The notes beneath the pieces are model-generated. The model saw only the letters and a list, made by a program, of their open reading frames with translations. It was not told the origin of the DNA and did no database searches. Positions 42,486 to 50,171 of a DNA stretch of 64,000 nucleotides are shown one piece after another. Position 1 is the stretch's first letter. The number at the start of each line of letters is the position of its first letter. This DNA is from Allobosea sp. BK604 (GTDB taxonomy: Bacteria > Pseudomonadota > Alphaproteobacteria > Rhizobiales > Beijerinckiaceae): assembly GCF_004341515.1 (NCBI RefSeq), contig NZ_SLZF01000004.1, forward strand, positions 496,001-560,000, written 5' to 3'. The translations under genes were made by a program, and so were the position numbers.

Positions 42486-44182
42486 AGTCCCCTGTCCTTC
42501 TTGGTTTGGTTCAGGCAGTCGGCAGCGCCCTGGAGGGCGTGGAGGACGCGGTTGCGCGCCCTGCGGGCCTCCACCACGTAGAAGTTCTTGTCGGCTTCCT
42601 CGGCGTCGGCGAGCTCGCGCAGGCATTGCAGCGCGGGCCAGGAGGGCAAGGTCCTGGCGGGATCGGGCCGAAAGCGATCGCCGCTGGTATAGTTGATCGG
42701 CACGAGCAGGCGGGACGCGGCGATCAGCGCCTCGTCGATACGGCGAGCCTGTGCCTCCCCCTCGCCTGCGGGCAATGCAGCAGCGGCCTTCAGGGCGGCA
42801 GTCGCCTGCTTGAGCGAGGCAATATCGAAGCGGCCGGCCAAGGCGGTCTCGATTGTGCCGAGCTCGGCCAGCAGGTTCTCGGCATAGGCGGCATAGTCGA
42901 AGGGCAGCGTCGCGTCAGTGAGCAGATGCCAGAGCGTGCGCAGTACGATCCGCGTGTCGCGCACGAGCCCGTCCGGATCGATCTTGTCGGCGAGATCGTG
43001 CGGCGTATGCCACCACCAGCCGAGCGCCATATGCGCCTCGCCTGGCCGCTTGGGCTGATGGCTGAGGCTGCCATACATCGACGGGACACCGATGCCCCAG
43101 AAGGACTGGTCGGCGACGCGGCCATGGCGGTGCCCGGCATGGAGCTGTCCGGTCTCTGCGGCGATCGCGCGGGCGGCCAGGCCCTGCAACTCGTCGACCG
43201 TGCTGTTGTTGCCGAGCACATCGGCGCCGATGCCGCCGGTGGAGTCGACATTGACATGCGCGGCGCAGCGCCAGTCGAGCTCGGCGAAATGCTCATCCGC
43301 ATACCAGGCCGAGCCGGAATAGCGTCCATGCGAATGGCCTGACCAGAAGCAGACGCGCAGGCCGCGCCGCCATGACGAGCGGTTCTCGGCGAGGACGCGC
43401 GCGGCCTCCAGCATCGTCGCATTGGCCGAGCCATTGTCCATGACGCCGTAATGCCAGCTGTCGTGATGGCCGGAAAACAGGATGAACGGCGTCGCCTCAA
43501 CGCCCTCGGGCGCATCGAGATCGCAGACGAGCAGCGGTGTCTGGCGCCAGCCGGTCTCGACCTCGGTCGTCAGCGCCGCGGTCAGCCCCTCGCCCGCGAG
43601 GCAGCGGGCGCGCAGCTTTGCACCGTCATGGCGCGAGACCGTCGCCGCCGCAACGGTCGGCAGCAGGCCGAGCGTCAGCTGCGAGGGACTGCCCCAGACC
43701 GTGGAAATGCACATCTCGTGGAGGTGCTCAGTCGGCGAGATGTGGATTTCGGCGAGTGCGCCGGCTTTGGAGGCGCGATCGGCCACGTCCTCGACCGCGA
43801 CGCCTTCGACCAGCACGATCTTGCCGGCGACATCGGCCTTGTCGAAATCGGCCTGCTCGCCCTCCCCGACATAGACCAGCGGCGCCCTGATGCCGGCCGG
43901 GCCGGTCGGCACCGACATGGAATGGGTGATGCTCGCGATCTCGACGCCGTCGACCACGAGGCGGGATGAGCCCGGCAGGCTGATATAGGCGTCGTGCTGC
44001 AGGAGCTGCGTGCGATAGCCGTAGCCGCGCATGGTCGCTTCGAGATAGCGGAAGCTCTCCAACTCCTCCGGCGTGCCCGAGAGTTTGATGCGCTTGGCGA
44101 ACTCGGCGATGTGAGCCATCAGCCTTGTGCGGTCGACGCCGCCGGCCGGCGCTTCAGTCGGTTTGGTGACGGCGACGTCCAT
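42482..44182 (-). CDS. M28-family peptidase-like protein with altered Glu pair
   Basis: 566 residues from the ATG at 44182. Residues about 98-180 are a PA-like insert. Zinc ligands of an M28 aminopeptidase appear as His240 (SGHHDSW), Asp249 (MDNGSAN), Asp313 (NVDSTG) and His392 (WWWHTPHD), but the usual Glu-Glu is replaced by His283-Ser-His285 (WSGHSHGRYSG). Family length and order otherwise match. There is no signal peptide, so it is cytoplasmic. An ATG at 44263 lies in the 100-bp repeat and would add 27 repeat-encoded residues, so it is rejected. Activity should be tested; the context suggests amide or peptide breakdown. Confidence 0.8.
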   Translation of the reverse strand: MDVAVTKPTEAPAGGVDRTRLMAHIAEFAKRIKLSGTPEELESFRYLEATMRGYGYRTQLLQHDAYISLPGSSRLVVDGVEIASITHSMSVPTGPAGIRAPLVYVGEGEQADFDKADVAGKIVLVEGVAVEDVADRASKAGALAEIHISPTEHLHEMCISTVWGSPSQLTLGLLPTVAAATVSRHDGAKLRARCLAGEGLTAALTTEVETGWRQTPLLVCDLDAPEGVEATPFILFSGHHDSWHYGVMDNGSANATMLEAARVLAENRSSWRRGLRVCFWSGHSHGRYSGSAWYADEHFAELDWRCAAHVNVDSTGGIGADVLGNNSTVDELQGLAARAIAAETGQLHAGHRHGRVADQSFWGIGVPSMYGSLSHQPKRPGEAHMALGWWWHTPHDLADKIDPDGLVRDTRIVLRTLWHLLTDATLPFDYAAYAENLLAELGTIETALAGRFDIASLKQATAALKAAAALPAGEGEAQARRIDEALIAASRLLVPINYTSGDRFRPDPARTLPSWPALQCLRELADAEEADKNFYVVEARRARNRVLHALQGAADCLNQTKKDRGL

Positions 44183-44196
44183 GGCGATCTCGCTTC

Positions 44197-44296
44197 GAGC
44201 ATTTCCGCGTTTCTCCGAATCGCGAAAATTCTCTATCTCTTTGTGTTGACGCATTTTCTTCACGCGAACCGGTGTCCACTTCGCTCGAAAATGCTC
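44197..44296. repeat. 100-bp dispersed repeat, copy 3
   Basis: Exactly 100 bp, bounded by GAGCAT and ATGCTC ends, lying between the M20 stop and the M28 start. It matches the reverse complement of copy 1 at roughly ninety positions and copy 2 more loosely. It is transcribed within the M20-M28-ABC operon, so its folded RNA could act between the two peptidase cistrons. Confidence 0.85.
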
Positions 44297-45717
44297 TAGT
44301 GGGCGGCCATATCGAGCGGCGGCTCGATATCGGCGGTGATCGGGTTTTGGAACGGGTTGTCGGCGCGAAACGCGGCGAACGCATCCTTGGCCGCCTGCAT
44401 CAGCGCCGGCTGCGAGAGCGCATCGACCGCAACGCCGGCCATGGCCTTGGCCGCGAGCGCCAGGCCCTTATGCGCCGCCGGCGCCCTGCCCTGCGCGACG
44501 AGTTGCCAGGAATGGCCGGGAGTGCCCACCGCATAGCTGGCGACGCGGCACTGCACGGTCGGCACGACCCAGCTCACCGTCCCGACATCGGTCGAGCCGA
44601 CGAAGAGATCGGCATTGAAATCGAGCGGGTAGATGTCCTCGCTGAGCGACTCGCCCTCGCGCACCGGCAGGCCGAAGCGGCCATAGGAGGCGCGGATATC
44701 CTCCTTCGAGAAGGTCTTCTGGAACTCCGCCGCGAAGGCGCGGTCGGCGGCGTCGAAGCCGGGGCCGCCAAGGCTCGTGAGATTGGCGTGCATCGCCTCT
44801 TCGAGCGGGCGATTGCCGACGAGGTTGGCATCGCCAGATAGCTGCTGGATCGCGACCGTGGTCTCGCTCATCAGCGCAGCACCTTGCGCGACGTTCTTGA
44901 CGCGGCGAACCAGGTCCCACATCTCGTCGAGCGTGCGCGCGCGGATGAGATGGCGCACCGTCGCCTTCGCCTGCACGACATTCGGCGCGATGCCGCCGCT
45001 ATCGATCATGGCGTAGTGAATGCGCGCCGAGGACGGCATGTGCTCGCGCATGTAGTTGACGCCGATATTCATCAGCTCGACCGCGTCGAGCGCGCTGCGG
45101 CCGAGATGCGGCGAGGCAGCGGCATGGGCGGCCCGCCCGTGAAAGGTGAACTCGACCTCGACGCAGGCGAGTGAGATCGGCTTGTTGACGCCGGTGAAGG
45201 CGGCTGGATGCCAGCAGATCGCGATATCGACATCGTCGAACAGCCCGGACCGCACCATGAAGCCCTTGGCCGAACCACCCTCTTCCGCCGGACAGCCGTA
45301 ATAGCGCACGCGCCCGGCGATGCCGTTATGGGCAAGCCAATCCTTCACCGCCGCCGCGGCCAGCAGCGATGCGGAACCAAGCATGTTATGGCCGCAGCCA
45401 TGGCCGTTGCCGCCTGCCTGAAGCGGCTTCTGAACCGATGTGCCGGCCTCCTGGCTCAGGCCCGGCAAGGCATCGTATTCGCCGAGGATTGCGATGACTG
45501 GACCGCCCTCGCCCGCTTCGCCAACCATTGCGGTCGGCAGGCCGGCGACGCAGGTCTCGACACGGAACCCTTCCGCCTCCAGCATCGCCGCATGCTCGGC
45601 GGCCGAGCGCGTCTCCTGGTAGTTCAATTCGGGCGTGCCCCAGATCCGATCCGAGAGGGCGAAGAACGCGGCGCTCTTCTCATCGACCCGGCGCCAGACC
45701 TCTTTGCTGTTTTCCAT
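44296..45717 (-). CDS. M20-family amidohydrolase (aminobenzoyl-glutamate hydrolase-like)
   Basis: 473 residues, typical of AbgB/PepA-type M20 amidohydrolases that release amino acids from amide conjugates such as p-aminobenzoyl-glutamate. Metal motifs: GEYDALPGLSQE (first Asp), GGNGHGCGHNMLG (His), CPAEEGGSAKG (Glu pair) and the C-terminal Gly-His-Ser near VGTPGHSW. It is the first gene of the amino-acid operon, so hydrolysis may feed the importer or, conversely, the importer may bring the substrate. The stop TAG coincides with the end of the 100-bp repeat. Predicted cytoplasmic; a two-subunit AbgA partner is not seen. Confidence 0.9.
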   Translation of the reverse strand: MENSKEVWRRVDEKSAAFFALSDRIWGTPELNYQETRSAAEHAAMLEAEGFRVETCVAGLPTAMVGEAGEGGPVIAILGEYDALPGLSQEAGTSVQKPLQAGGNGHGCGHNMLGSASLLAAAAVKDWLAHNGIAGRVRYYGCPAEEGGSAKGFMVRSGLFDDVDIAICWHPAAFTGVNKPISLACVEVEFTFHGRAAHAAASPHLGRSALDAVELMNIGVNYMREHMPSSARIHYAMIDSGGIAPNVVQAKATVRHLIRARTLDEMWDLVRRVKNVAQGAALMSETTVAIQQLSGDANLVGNRPLEEAMHANLTSLGGPGFDAADRAFAAEFQKTFSKEDIRASYGRFGLPVREGESLSEDIYPLDFNADLFVGSTDVGTVSWVVPTVQCRVASYAVGTPGHSWQLVAQGRAPAAHKGLALAAKAMAGVAVDALSQPALMQAAKDAFAAFRADNPFQNPITADIEPPLDMAAH

Positions 45718-45936
45718 TCAGATGGTCACTTCAAATACGCGGCAATTTTGGCGCCAATTTTTTCTCACGATTGGCGGGCGCGGGCAAGCCACTCTCGCAT
45801 GGAATTTCTGTCGGGTGGGATGCGCACTGCGAGCCGCCGACCGTCGGGGCGCTCATGGCGCGCCGAACGAGACGGACAGCTTCGGCTCAGGCAGCGCCGG
45901 GACGCTACCCGAGCCGAAGCCCGAAGAACCGCCTCG
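45718..45936. promoter_or_regulatory. Promoter region of the peptidase/amino-acid operon with dyad
   Basis: 219 bp upstream of the M20 gene. It contains the perfect 10-bp palindrome TTGGCGCCAA at 45748-45757, flanked by A/T runs that extend the symmetry imperfectly. No linked regulator gene is obvious nearby, so the binding protein is unknown. The other end lies beside the HlyD gene stop, also leftward. Confidence 0.5.
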
Positions 45937-47169
45937 TCAATGACCGCTGAAGACGAGTGTCTGGATCGGCAGCACGAGCGCCTGGATACGCAGGAGCAAG
46001 GCGTGGACGAGGCCCACCGCGTCCACGGCGTGAAGCATGATCTTCCGGGTCGTGCTGATGTTTCCGGATGTGATCAGATCGTGGTTGCTGGAATAGGCAT
46101 TGGCGATGCAGGTGCTGCCGGGCGTCACCCCGTCGAGCCCGCCGGCATAGAGCGGCTCGAGGAAAGCCAGCAGGGTGCCCGGTCGCTGGACCTGCTGCGC
46201 ATCCAGCAACTGCTCGCCGGCACGGATCTGCCCTGCGGCGATGAAGTCCTGCACGCTGGTCACCACCATCGGGATCACCACCCAGGGTTTCGACATACAA
46301 GTCGCCTCGGCCACCATGCCGACCTTCATGACCTGCGCCTCGATCTGCGAGAAGCCGGCCTGAATCGAGACACGTCCGGCCTCCTGCGGGATCAGCACGC
46401 CGCCAGGCCGCATGATCGGAGTGACGATGTCGCCGACGCGCAAGGTGAACTGCTCGACGCGCCCGCTCACGCCGGCCCTGACGGTCGTCTTGTCGAGATC
46501 CGTCTGGGCCTGTGCGAGGGCCGCTTGTGCGCTGGCTCTCTCGGCGGGCAGCGAGGTCGAGATGCGTGCCTGCGTCGTCGCCTTGACCGCAACGGCCGCA
46601 GCGACGCCGGCCTCACGCCCGGTCACCAGGACCTCGAGACGCTCGATCTCGCGCCGGGCGACGACGTCGTCATTGCGGCGCCTGAGCTCCCGCTTGGTCT
46701 CAAGCTCATCGACCGCCTGTTGCAGCGCGCTTCTGGCCTCCTGGATCTTGCTCTCGTCGGATACGATTTCCGTCTGCGCGACGACTATCGCGGCCTCCAC
46801 CTCCGCGATCTTGCGCCGGGCCGTTTCGACCGCGGCTTCCTGCGCGCTGCTGTCGAGCTTGAAGATCGGCGCGCCCTTCTCCACCGGGCCGCTGATGCCG
46901 ACAAAGACTTGCGCAACGCGCCCGGTGGTCTCGGAGATGACCGGGATGGTCCGGAAGAACAGCGTCGCGTTGGTCGTCGACGGGTGGTTGTAGAAGATCA
47001 CCGTGATCAGGCCGACCGTGAGCATCAGGCACGCCGTGATGCCCCAGCGCAGCTCAAACCACACCGAATAGAAGGTGATTTCCTTGCCGAGCCGCTTTCC
47101 CTGCCGGTATCTCCGGTAGAGATAGTCGGGAACGATGGTGAGAAGCGAGCAGACGAGAAGCTCAAGCAT
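45937..47169 (-). CDS. HlyD-family membrane fusion protein
   Basis: 410 residues. Two hydrophobic segments near residues 4-14 and 46-62 anchor the N-terminus; then a biotinyl-lipoyl-like half (PVISETTGRVAQVFVGISGPVEKGAP, core VISETTGRVAQVF), a long alpha-hairpin coiled coil about residues 130-260 (AEVEAAIVVAQTEI, ELETKRELRRRND), and a second lipoyl half with beta-barrel. Such proteins bridge inner-membrane transporters to the outer membrane. No transporter or outer-membrane partner gene lies beside it, only a small membrane protein overlapping by 8 bp. Efflux or export role is inferred. Confidence 0.85.
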   Translation of the reverse strand: MLELLVCSLLTIVPDYLYRRYRQGKRLGKEITFYSVWFELRWGITACLMLTVGLITVIFYNHPSTTNATLFFRTIPVISETTGRVAQVFVGISGPVEKGAPIFKLDSSAQEAAVETARRKIAEVEAAIVVAQTEIVSDESKIQEARSALQQAVDELETKRELRRRNDDVVARREIERLEVLVTGREAGVAAAVAVKATTQARISTSLPAERASAQAALAQAQTDLDKTTVRAGVSGRVEQFTLRVGDIVTPIMRPGGVLIPQEAGRVSIQAGFSQIEAQVMKVGMVAEATCMSKPWVVIPMVVTSVQDFIAAGQIRAGEQLLDAQQVQRPGTLLAFLEPLYAGGLDGVTPGSTCIANAYSSNHDLITSGNISTTRKIMLHAVDAVGLVHALLLRIQALVLPIQTLVFSGH

Positions 47170-47626
47170 GGGTCACCTCCCCGAGGCGCTCAGCCTGCCG
47201 CTCGCTCTCGCCGGGGCCTGCCGGAGGCTGATGGGCTTCCGGCTCGGCTCGCACTGCCGCGTTCGATGCGCCGCCGCCCCGCCCCATCCCGGCCATCCGT
47301 TCGAGGGCATGCGCCATCCTGCCGAACAGGCCGGAGAAGTCCGGGATATCGATCAGGGCGAGCAGCAGCGCCGCCACCCAGAACAGGTGCACATGAGTGA
47401 ACAGCGCCAGCAATCCCAGCACCGCGCAGATCTCGAACTGGAGCTTCTGCGACTTATGTGCCAGTCGCTCAGGCAGGGTGTGCAGCCGCAGGAAGATCAG
47501 CCCGACGCCGAGTACTGCGCCAATCAGCACGAAGGCCATCACCACCATCAGGTAATCGGTCTCACCCGGCGCCGTGATGAAAGCCGGTAGGTGGTGCGGC
47601 GCGGCGGGATGCGTAGCGGTAGCCAT
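47162..47626 (-). CDS. Small membrane protein, unrecognised
   Basis: 154 residues with three hydrophobic stretches (YLMVVMAFVLIGAVLGVGLIF, cited as VVMAFVLIGAVLGVGLIF, then FEICAVLGLLALFTHVHLFWVAALLLAL, cited as ICAVLGLLALF and LFWVAALLLAL) and a polar Gly/Ala/Glu-rich tail. It overlaps the HlyD gene by 8 bp and begins 25 bp after the polyphosphate kinase stop. Similar small proteins stand beside HlyD genes in other bacteria, but I cannot name the family. It may be a stabilising or channel partner for the fusion protein. Confidence 0.75.
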   Translation of the reverse strand: MATATHPAAPHHLPAFITAPGETDYLMVVMAFVLIGAVLGVGLIFLRLHTLPERLAHKSQKLQFEICAVLGLLALFTHVHLFWVAALLLALIDIPDFSGLFGRMAHALERMAGMGRGGGASNAAVRAEPEAHQPPAGPGESERQAERLGEVTHA

Positions 47627-47651
47627 GTTCTATCTCCGATCCAGCTTTCGG

Positions 47652-48455
47652 TCAGCTGCGCTGCACCGAAGTCTGGGTGATCCAGTTTCGCGCGAAATTC
47701 GACTCTTCGTAGCCATTCGACTTCTGCCGTTTCGGCAGCTTGATCTTTTCCTTGGGCAGCCCCTCGTAGGGGATCGAAGAGAGGATGTGAGAGATAACGT
47801 CGAGGCGCGCGCCCCTCTTGTCGTCGGAATGAACGGCATACCAGGGAGCCCAGGCCGTATCGGTCGCGCGGAACATGTCGTCGCGTGCACGCGAGTAGTC
47901 GTACCAGCGCGAATAGGACTTCAGGTCCATCGGAGAGAGTTTCCAGACCTTCCGCGGGTCGGTGATCCGTTCCTCCATCCGGCGGGTCTGTTCCTTCTGG
48001 CCGACTTCGAGCCAGTATTTCAGCAGGATGACCCCTGAATCGACGATCGCCTTTTCGACTGCCGGCGCGATCTGCAGAAACGCCTTGGCCTGTTCTTCCG
48101 TGCAGAAGCCCATGACCCGCTCGACGCCGGCACGATTGTACCAGCTGCGATCGAAGATGACGATTTCGCCGGCAGCCGGGAGATGCGGCAGGTAGCGCTG
48201 GATGTACATCTGGGATTTCTCCCGCTCGGTTGGCGGCGGGAGCGCAAGGACGCGAAAGACCCGCGGGCTGACACGTTCGGTGATCGCCTTGATGACGCCG
48301 CCCTTCCCGGCGCCGTCACGCCCTTCGAAAACAATGCAGATCTTCGCGCCCGCACGCTTGGCCCATTCCTGGAGCTTCACCAGCTCCGCATGCAGATCAC
48401 GAAGCTTCCGCTCGTAATCCTTCCTGCTCAAGGGTTTGTCGACCTTTGCGTCCAT
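47652..48455 (-). CDS. ppk2: Polyphosphate kinase 2 family protein
   Basis: 267 residues. The P-loop kinase fold is clear: Walker A GRDGAGKGG, Walker B FDRSWYNRAG, and the lid region RKVWKLSPMD. PPK2 transfers phosphate between polyphosphate and nucleoside mono- or diphosphates; class cannot be fixed by eye. The ATG at 48455 follows GGGGAGACC; 48470 or 48572 are alternatives. The gene stands in a leftward cluster with three stress-like hypothetical genes, a small membrane protein and HlyD. Confidence 0.93.
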   Translation of the reverse strand: MDAKVDKPLSRKDYERKLRDLHAELVKLQEWAKRAGAKICIVFEGRDGAGKGGVIKAITERVSPRVFRVLALPPPTEREKSQMYIQRYLPHLPAAGEIVIFDRSWYNRAGVERVMGFCTEEQAKAFLQIAPAVEKAIVDSGVILLKYWLEVGQKEQTRRMEERITDPRKVWKLSPMDLKSYSRWYDYSRARDDMFRATDTAWAPWYAVHSDDKRGARLDVISHILSSIPYEGLPKEKIKLPKRQKSNGYEESNFARNWITQTSVQRS

Positions 48456-48571
48456 GACCGGTCTCCCCATATCTCCCGCATCATGGGACCGGATATCCGG
48501 CCCGATGATCCAACTCCTTGTTTTAGCGTCGGCATTTCCCGGGAACGCAATCTGCTTTTCGGGTAGACGCA

Positions 48572-49060
48572 CTAGGACCAGCTGAGAAAGAACGCCACAT
48601 CCCCTGGAAGGCCGCCCGGCCAGTCGATGATCATGGCGCGGAGCTTGTACTTTGCCGGCTGCAAGTGCTCCTTCCAGAACTCGAAGGCCTGGCGGGGACG
48701 TCCGGTCAGGGTCGTCGGCCAGTCCGGCTCGGCATTGTTGATCGCCCTGCCCTTGTCCGTGCAGAGCGCACTCGGGAAGCGCATGACCAGGACTTCCCTC
48801 TCGCCGCGTTCCGCCGCGGCGCGCGTCTTGGTCGCCAGGCTCTGCTTGATCTCGGCGATCTTCTCGGGCGTGACGGCAATCTCCTCCTGCAGCGAGGAGA
48901 CGAGCTTCTTCCTCGCCGCCTCGGCCTTGTCCATGGCGTCAAGCATCTTGGACGCCTTCGCCATCTCCAGATCCGTCATGTAGGAGCGGAGATCGTCTGC
49001 CGACATGAAGCTCTCGTCGGCGAGAGTTGCCGCTTTGTCGGTATGGCTCGCGGTCGACAT
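48572..49060 (-). CDS. Uncharacterised soluble protein, helical N-terminal half
   Basis: 162 residues from an ATG at 49060 preceded by AAGGAGAGG; a GTG at 49078 is less likely. Residues 25-85 are a charged, probably coiled-coil helix (MAKASKMLDAMDKAEAARKK). The C-terminal half shows EVLVMRFPSALCTDKGRAINNAE, cited as VMRFPSALCTDKGRAINN, and a final Trp-rich WPGGLPGDVAFFLSW. No membrane segment or signal is visible. I do not recognise the family. It is 116 bp upstream of the PPK2 gene in the same direction. Confidence 0.75.
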   Translation of the reverse strand: MSTASHTDKAATLADESFMSADDLRSYMTDLEMAKASKMLDAMDKAEAARKKLVSSLQEEIAVTPEKIAEIKQSLATKTRAAAERGEREVLVMRFPSALCTDKGRAINNAEPDWPTTLTGRPRQAFEFWKEHLQPAKYKLRAMIIDWPGGLPGDVAFFLSWS

Positions 49061-49149
49061 CGCTCGCCTCTCCTTCACTGTTCATGGCCAGCTGGAGCGG
49101 ATCGGCCCTGCCCGGTTGCCCGGACAGGGCGCCTCGCCCCGGAACGCGC

Positions 49150-49731
49150 CTAATTGAGGATGATGTGGAACGCCTCGGCGAAGGTGAGGTCGACCATGTC
49201 GCCCCTCCTCATTGTCTGCAGCTCCGCCCTGATGGCCGGGTCAGCCACGTTGAGCGTGCGCGGACCAAGCGGGCCGACATAGCTCACGACATTGGTGGCC
49301 GGATCGAACCGCTCGAACCTTGCCGTCAGCGTCAGCGCGCGCACGACATACTTGTCCGGCAGGTTCTGGAACTGTGGTCCGCTCACCGCTTCGGTATAGG
49401 TGATGCCCGGCTTGGCGCCGCGCCTGCTGCGCCTGACCTCCAGGACCGCGCCCTCGATCCGCCTGATCTCGACCGTGTCGCCGACACGGACATTCGAGAG
49501 ATCGCCGAAGAGCGGCGGGACGTCGACAAGCCATCTGCGACCGCGCTGCTCGACGATCACAGATCGGCTGGGCCGGTCGACCGACACCACCCGGACGCTG
49601 AGGCTCTCGATCTCCACCGGCCCGACGCCGGCGACGATCACGGTCGTGGTGTTGACAACCGGCGTGGTGGCGCAGCCCGCGACGGCCGCGGCAATTGAAA
49701 GCGCAACAATCCAGCTAATGTGCTTCGACAT
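49150..49731 (-). CDS. Predicted lipoprotein, unrecognised
   Basis: 193 residues. A signal sequence (KHISWIVALSIAAAVAGC) ends with a lipobox AVAGC, so the cysteine at about residue 20 is predicted to carry lipid. The rest is beta-rich (VIVEQRGRRWLVDVPP, GDTVEIRRIEG) and ends DMVDLTFAEAFHIIL. The ATG at 49731 follows GGAGAGG. It is in the leftward cluster between the 88- and 162-residue genes. Function is unknown; the strands suggest a periplasmic or outer-membrane protein. Confidence 0.75.
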   Translation of the reverse strand: MSKHISWIVALSIAAAVAGCATTPVVNTTTVIVAGVGPVEIESLSVRVVSVDRPSRSVIVEQRGRRWLVDVPPLFGDLSNVRVGDTVEIRRIEGAVLEVRRSRRGAKPGITYTEAVSGPQFQNLPDKYVVRALTLTARFERFDPATNVVSYVGPLGPRTLNVADPAIRAELQTMRRGDMVDLTFAEAFHIILN

Positions 49732-49794
49732 GGGAAACCTCTCCACTTGGACAGCAATTCGGTTTCGGCTTGAGTATCGAGGTTCGGAGCGGTG

Positions 49795-50061
49795 CTACCG
49801 CTCGTGAACCGCTTGCCGAAGCTCGGCTTCAAGTCCGTCGATGATTTGCCTGTACTCGGCGCAACGCGCCTCCTTCCCCGGGAGTGTTGAATTCTCCCAC
49901 CGCTTGAGAGCGAGTTCGGCCTCGGCGAGATCTCCACACAATGTGCGGAAGCTTTCGCTGAGAAGAACCAATTCTTCGATCGACTTCTTATGTGTCGGCA
50001 GAAGCCGAATAGCGGCCAGAACGCCCGGATCCATTGGAACGAGCCCCCCGCGAAAGGCCAT
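49795..50061 (-). CDS. Small hypothetical protein
   Basis: 88 residues from an ATG at 50061; an in-frame ATG at 50118 adds a basic leader with no support. The body is helical with a Leu heptad-like pattern (LLSESFRTLCGDLAEAELALKRWENS, cited as LAEAELALKRWENS). No motif known to me is present. It may be the first gene of the leftward cluster 50061-45937, or a separate unit. The gap to the divergent TPR gene (50172) is 110 bp. Confidence 0.55.
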   Translation of the reverse strand: MAFRGGLVPMDPGVLAAIRLLPTHKKSIEELVLLSESFRTLCGDLAEAELALKRWENSTLPGKEARCAEYRQIIDGLEAELRQAVHER

Positions 50062-50171
50062 AATTATGTAGCGGGGCGCCGGGGATGGGAGTAAATAACG
50101 GGAGGTTACAGAGATCATCCGGCCTAAGTAGAGAAGCTTTTACGTGGATTTACGGCCGGGGGGCCAATTCC

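Noticed and set aside
44183-44263. Upstream ATG extending the M28-like protein by 27 residues
   Set aside because: The extension is encoded largely by repeat copy 3.
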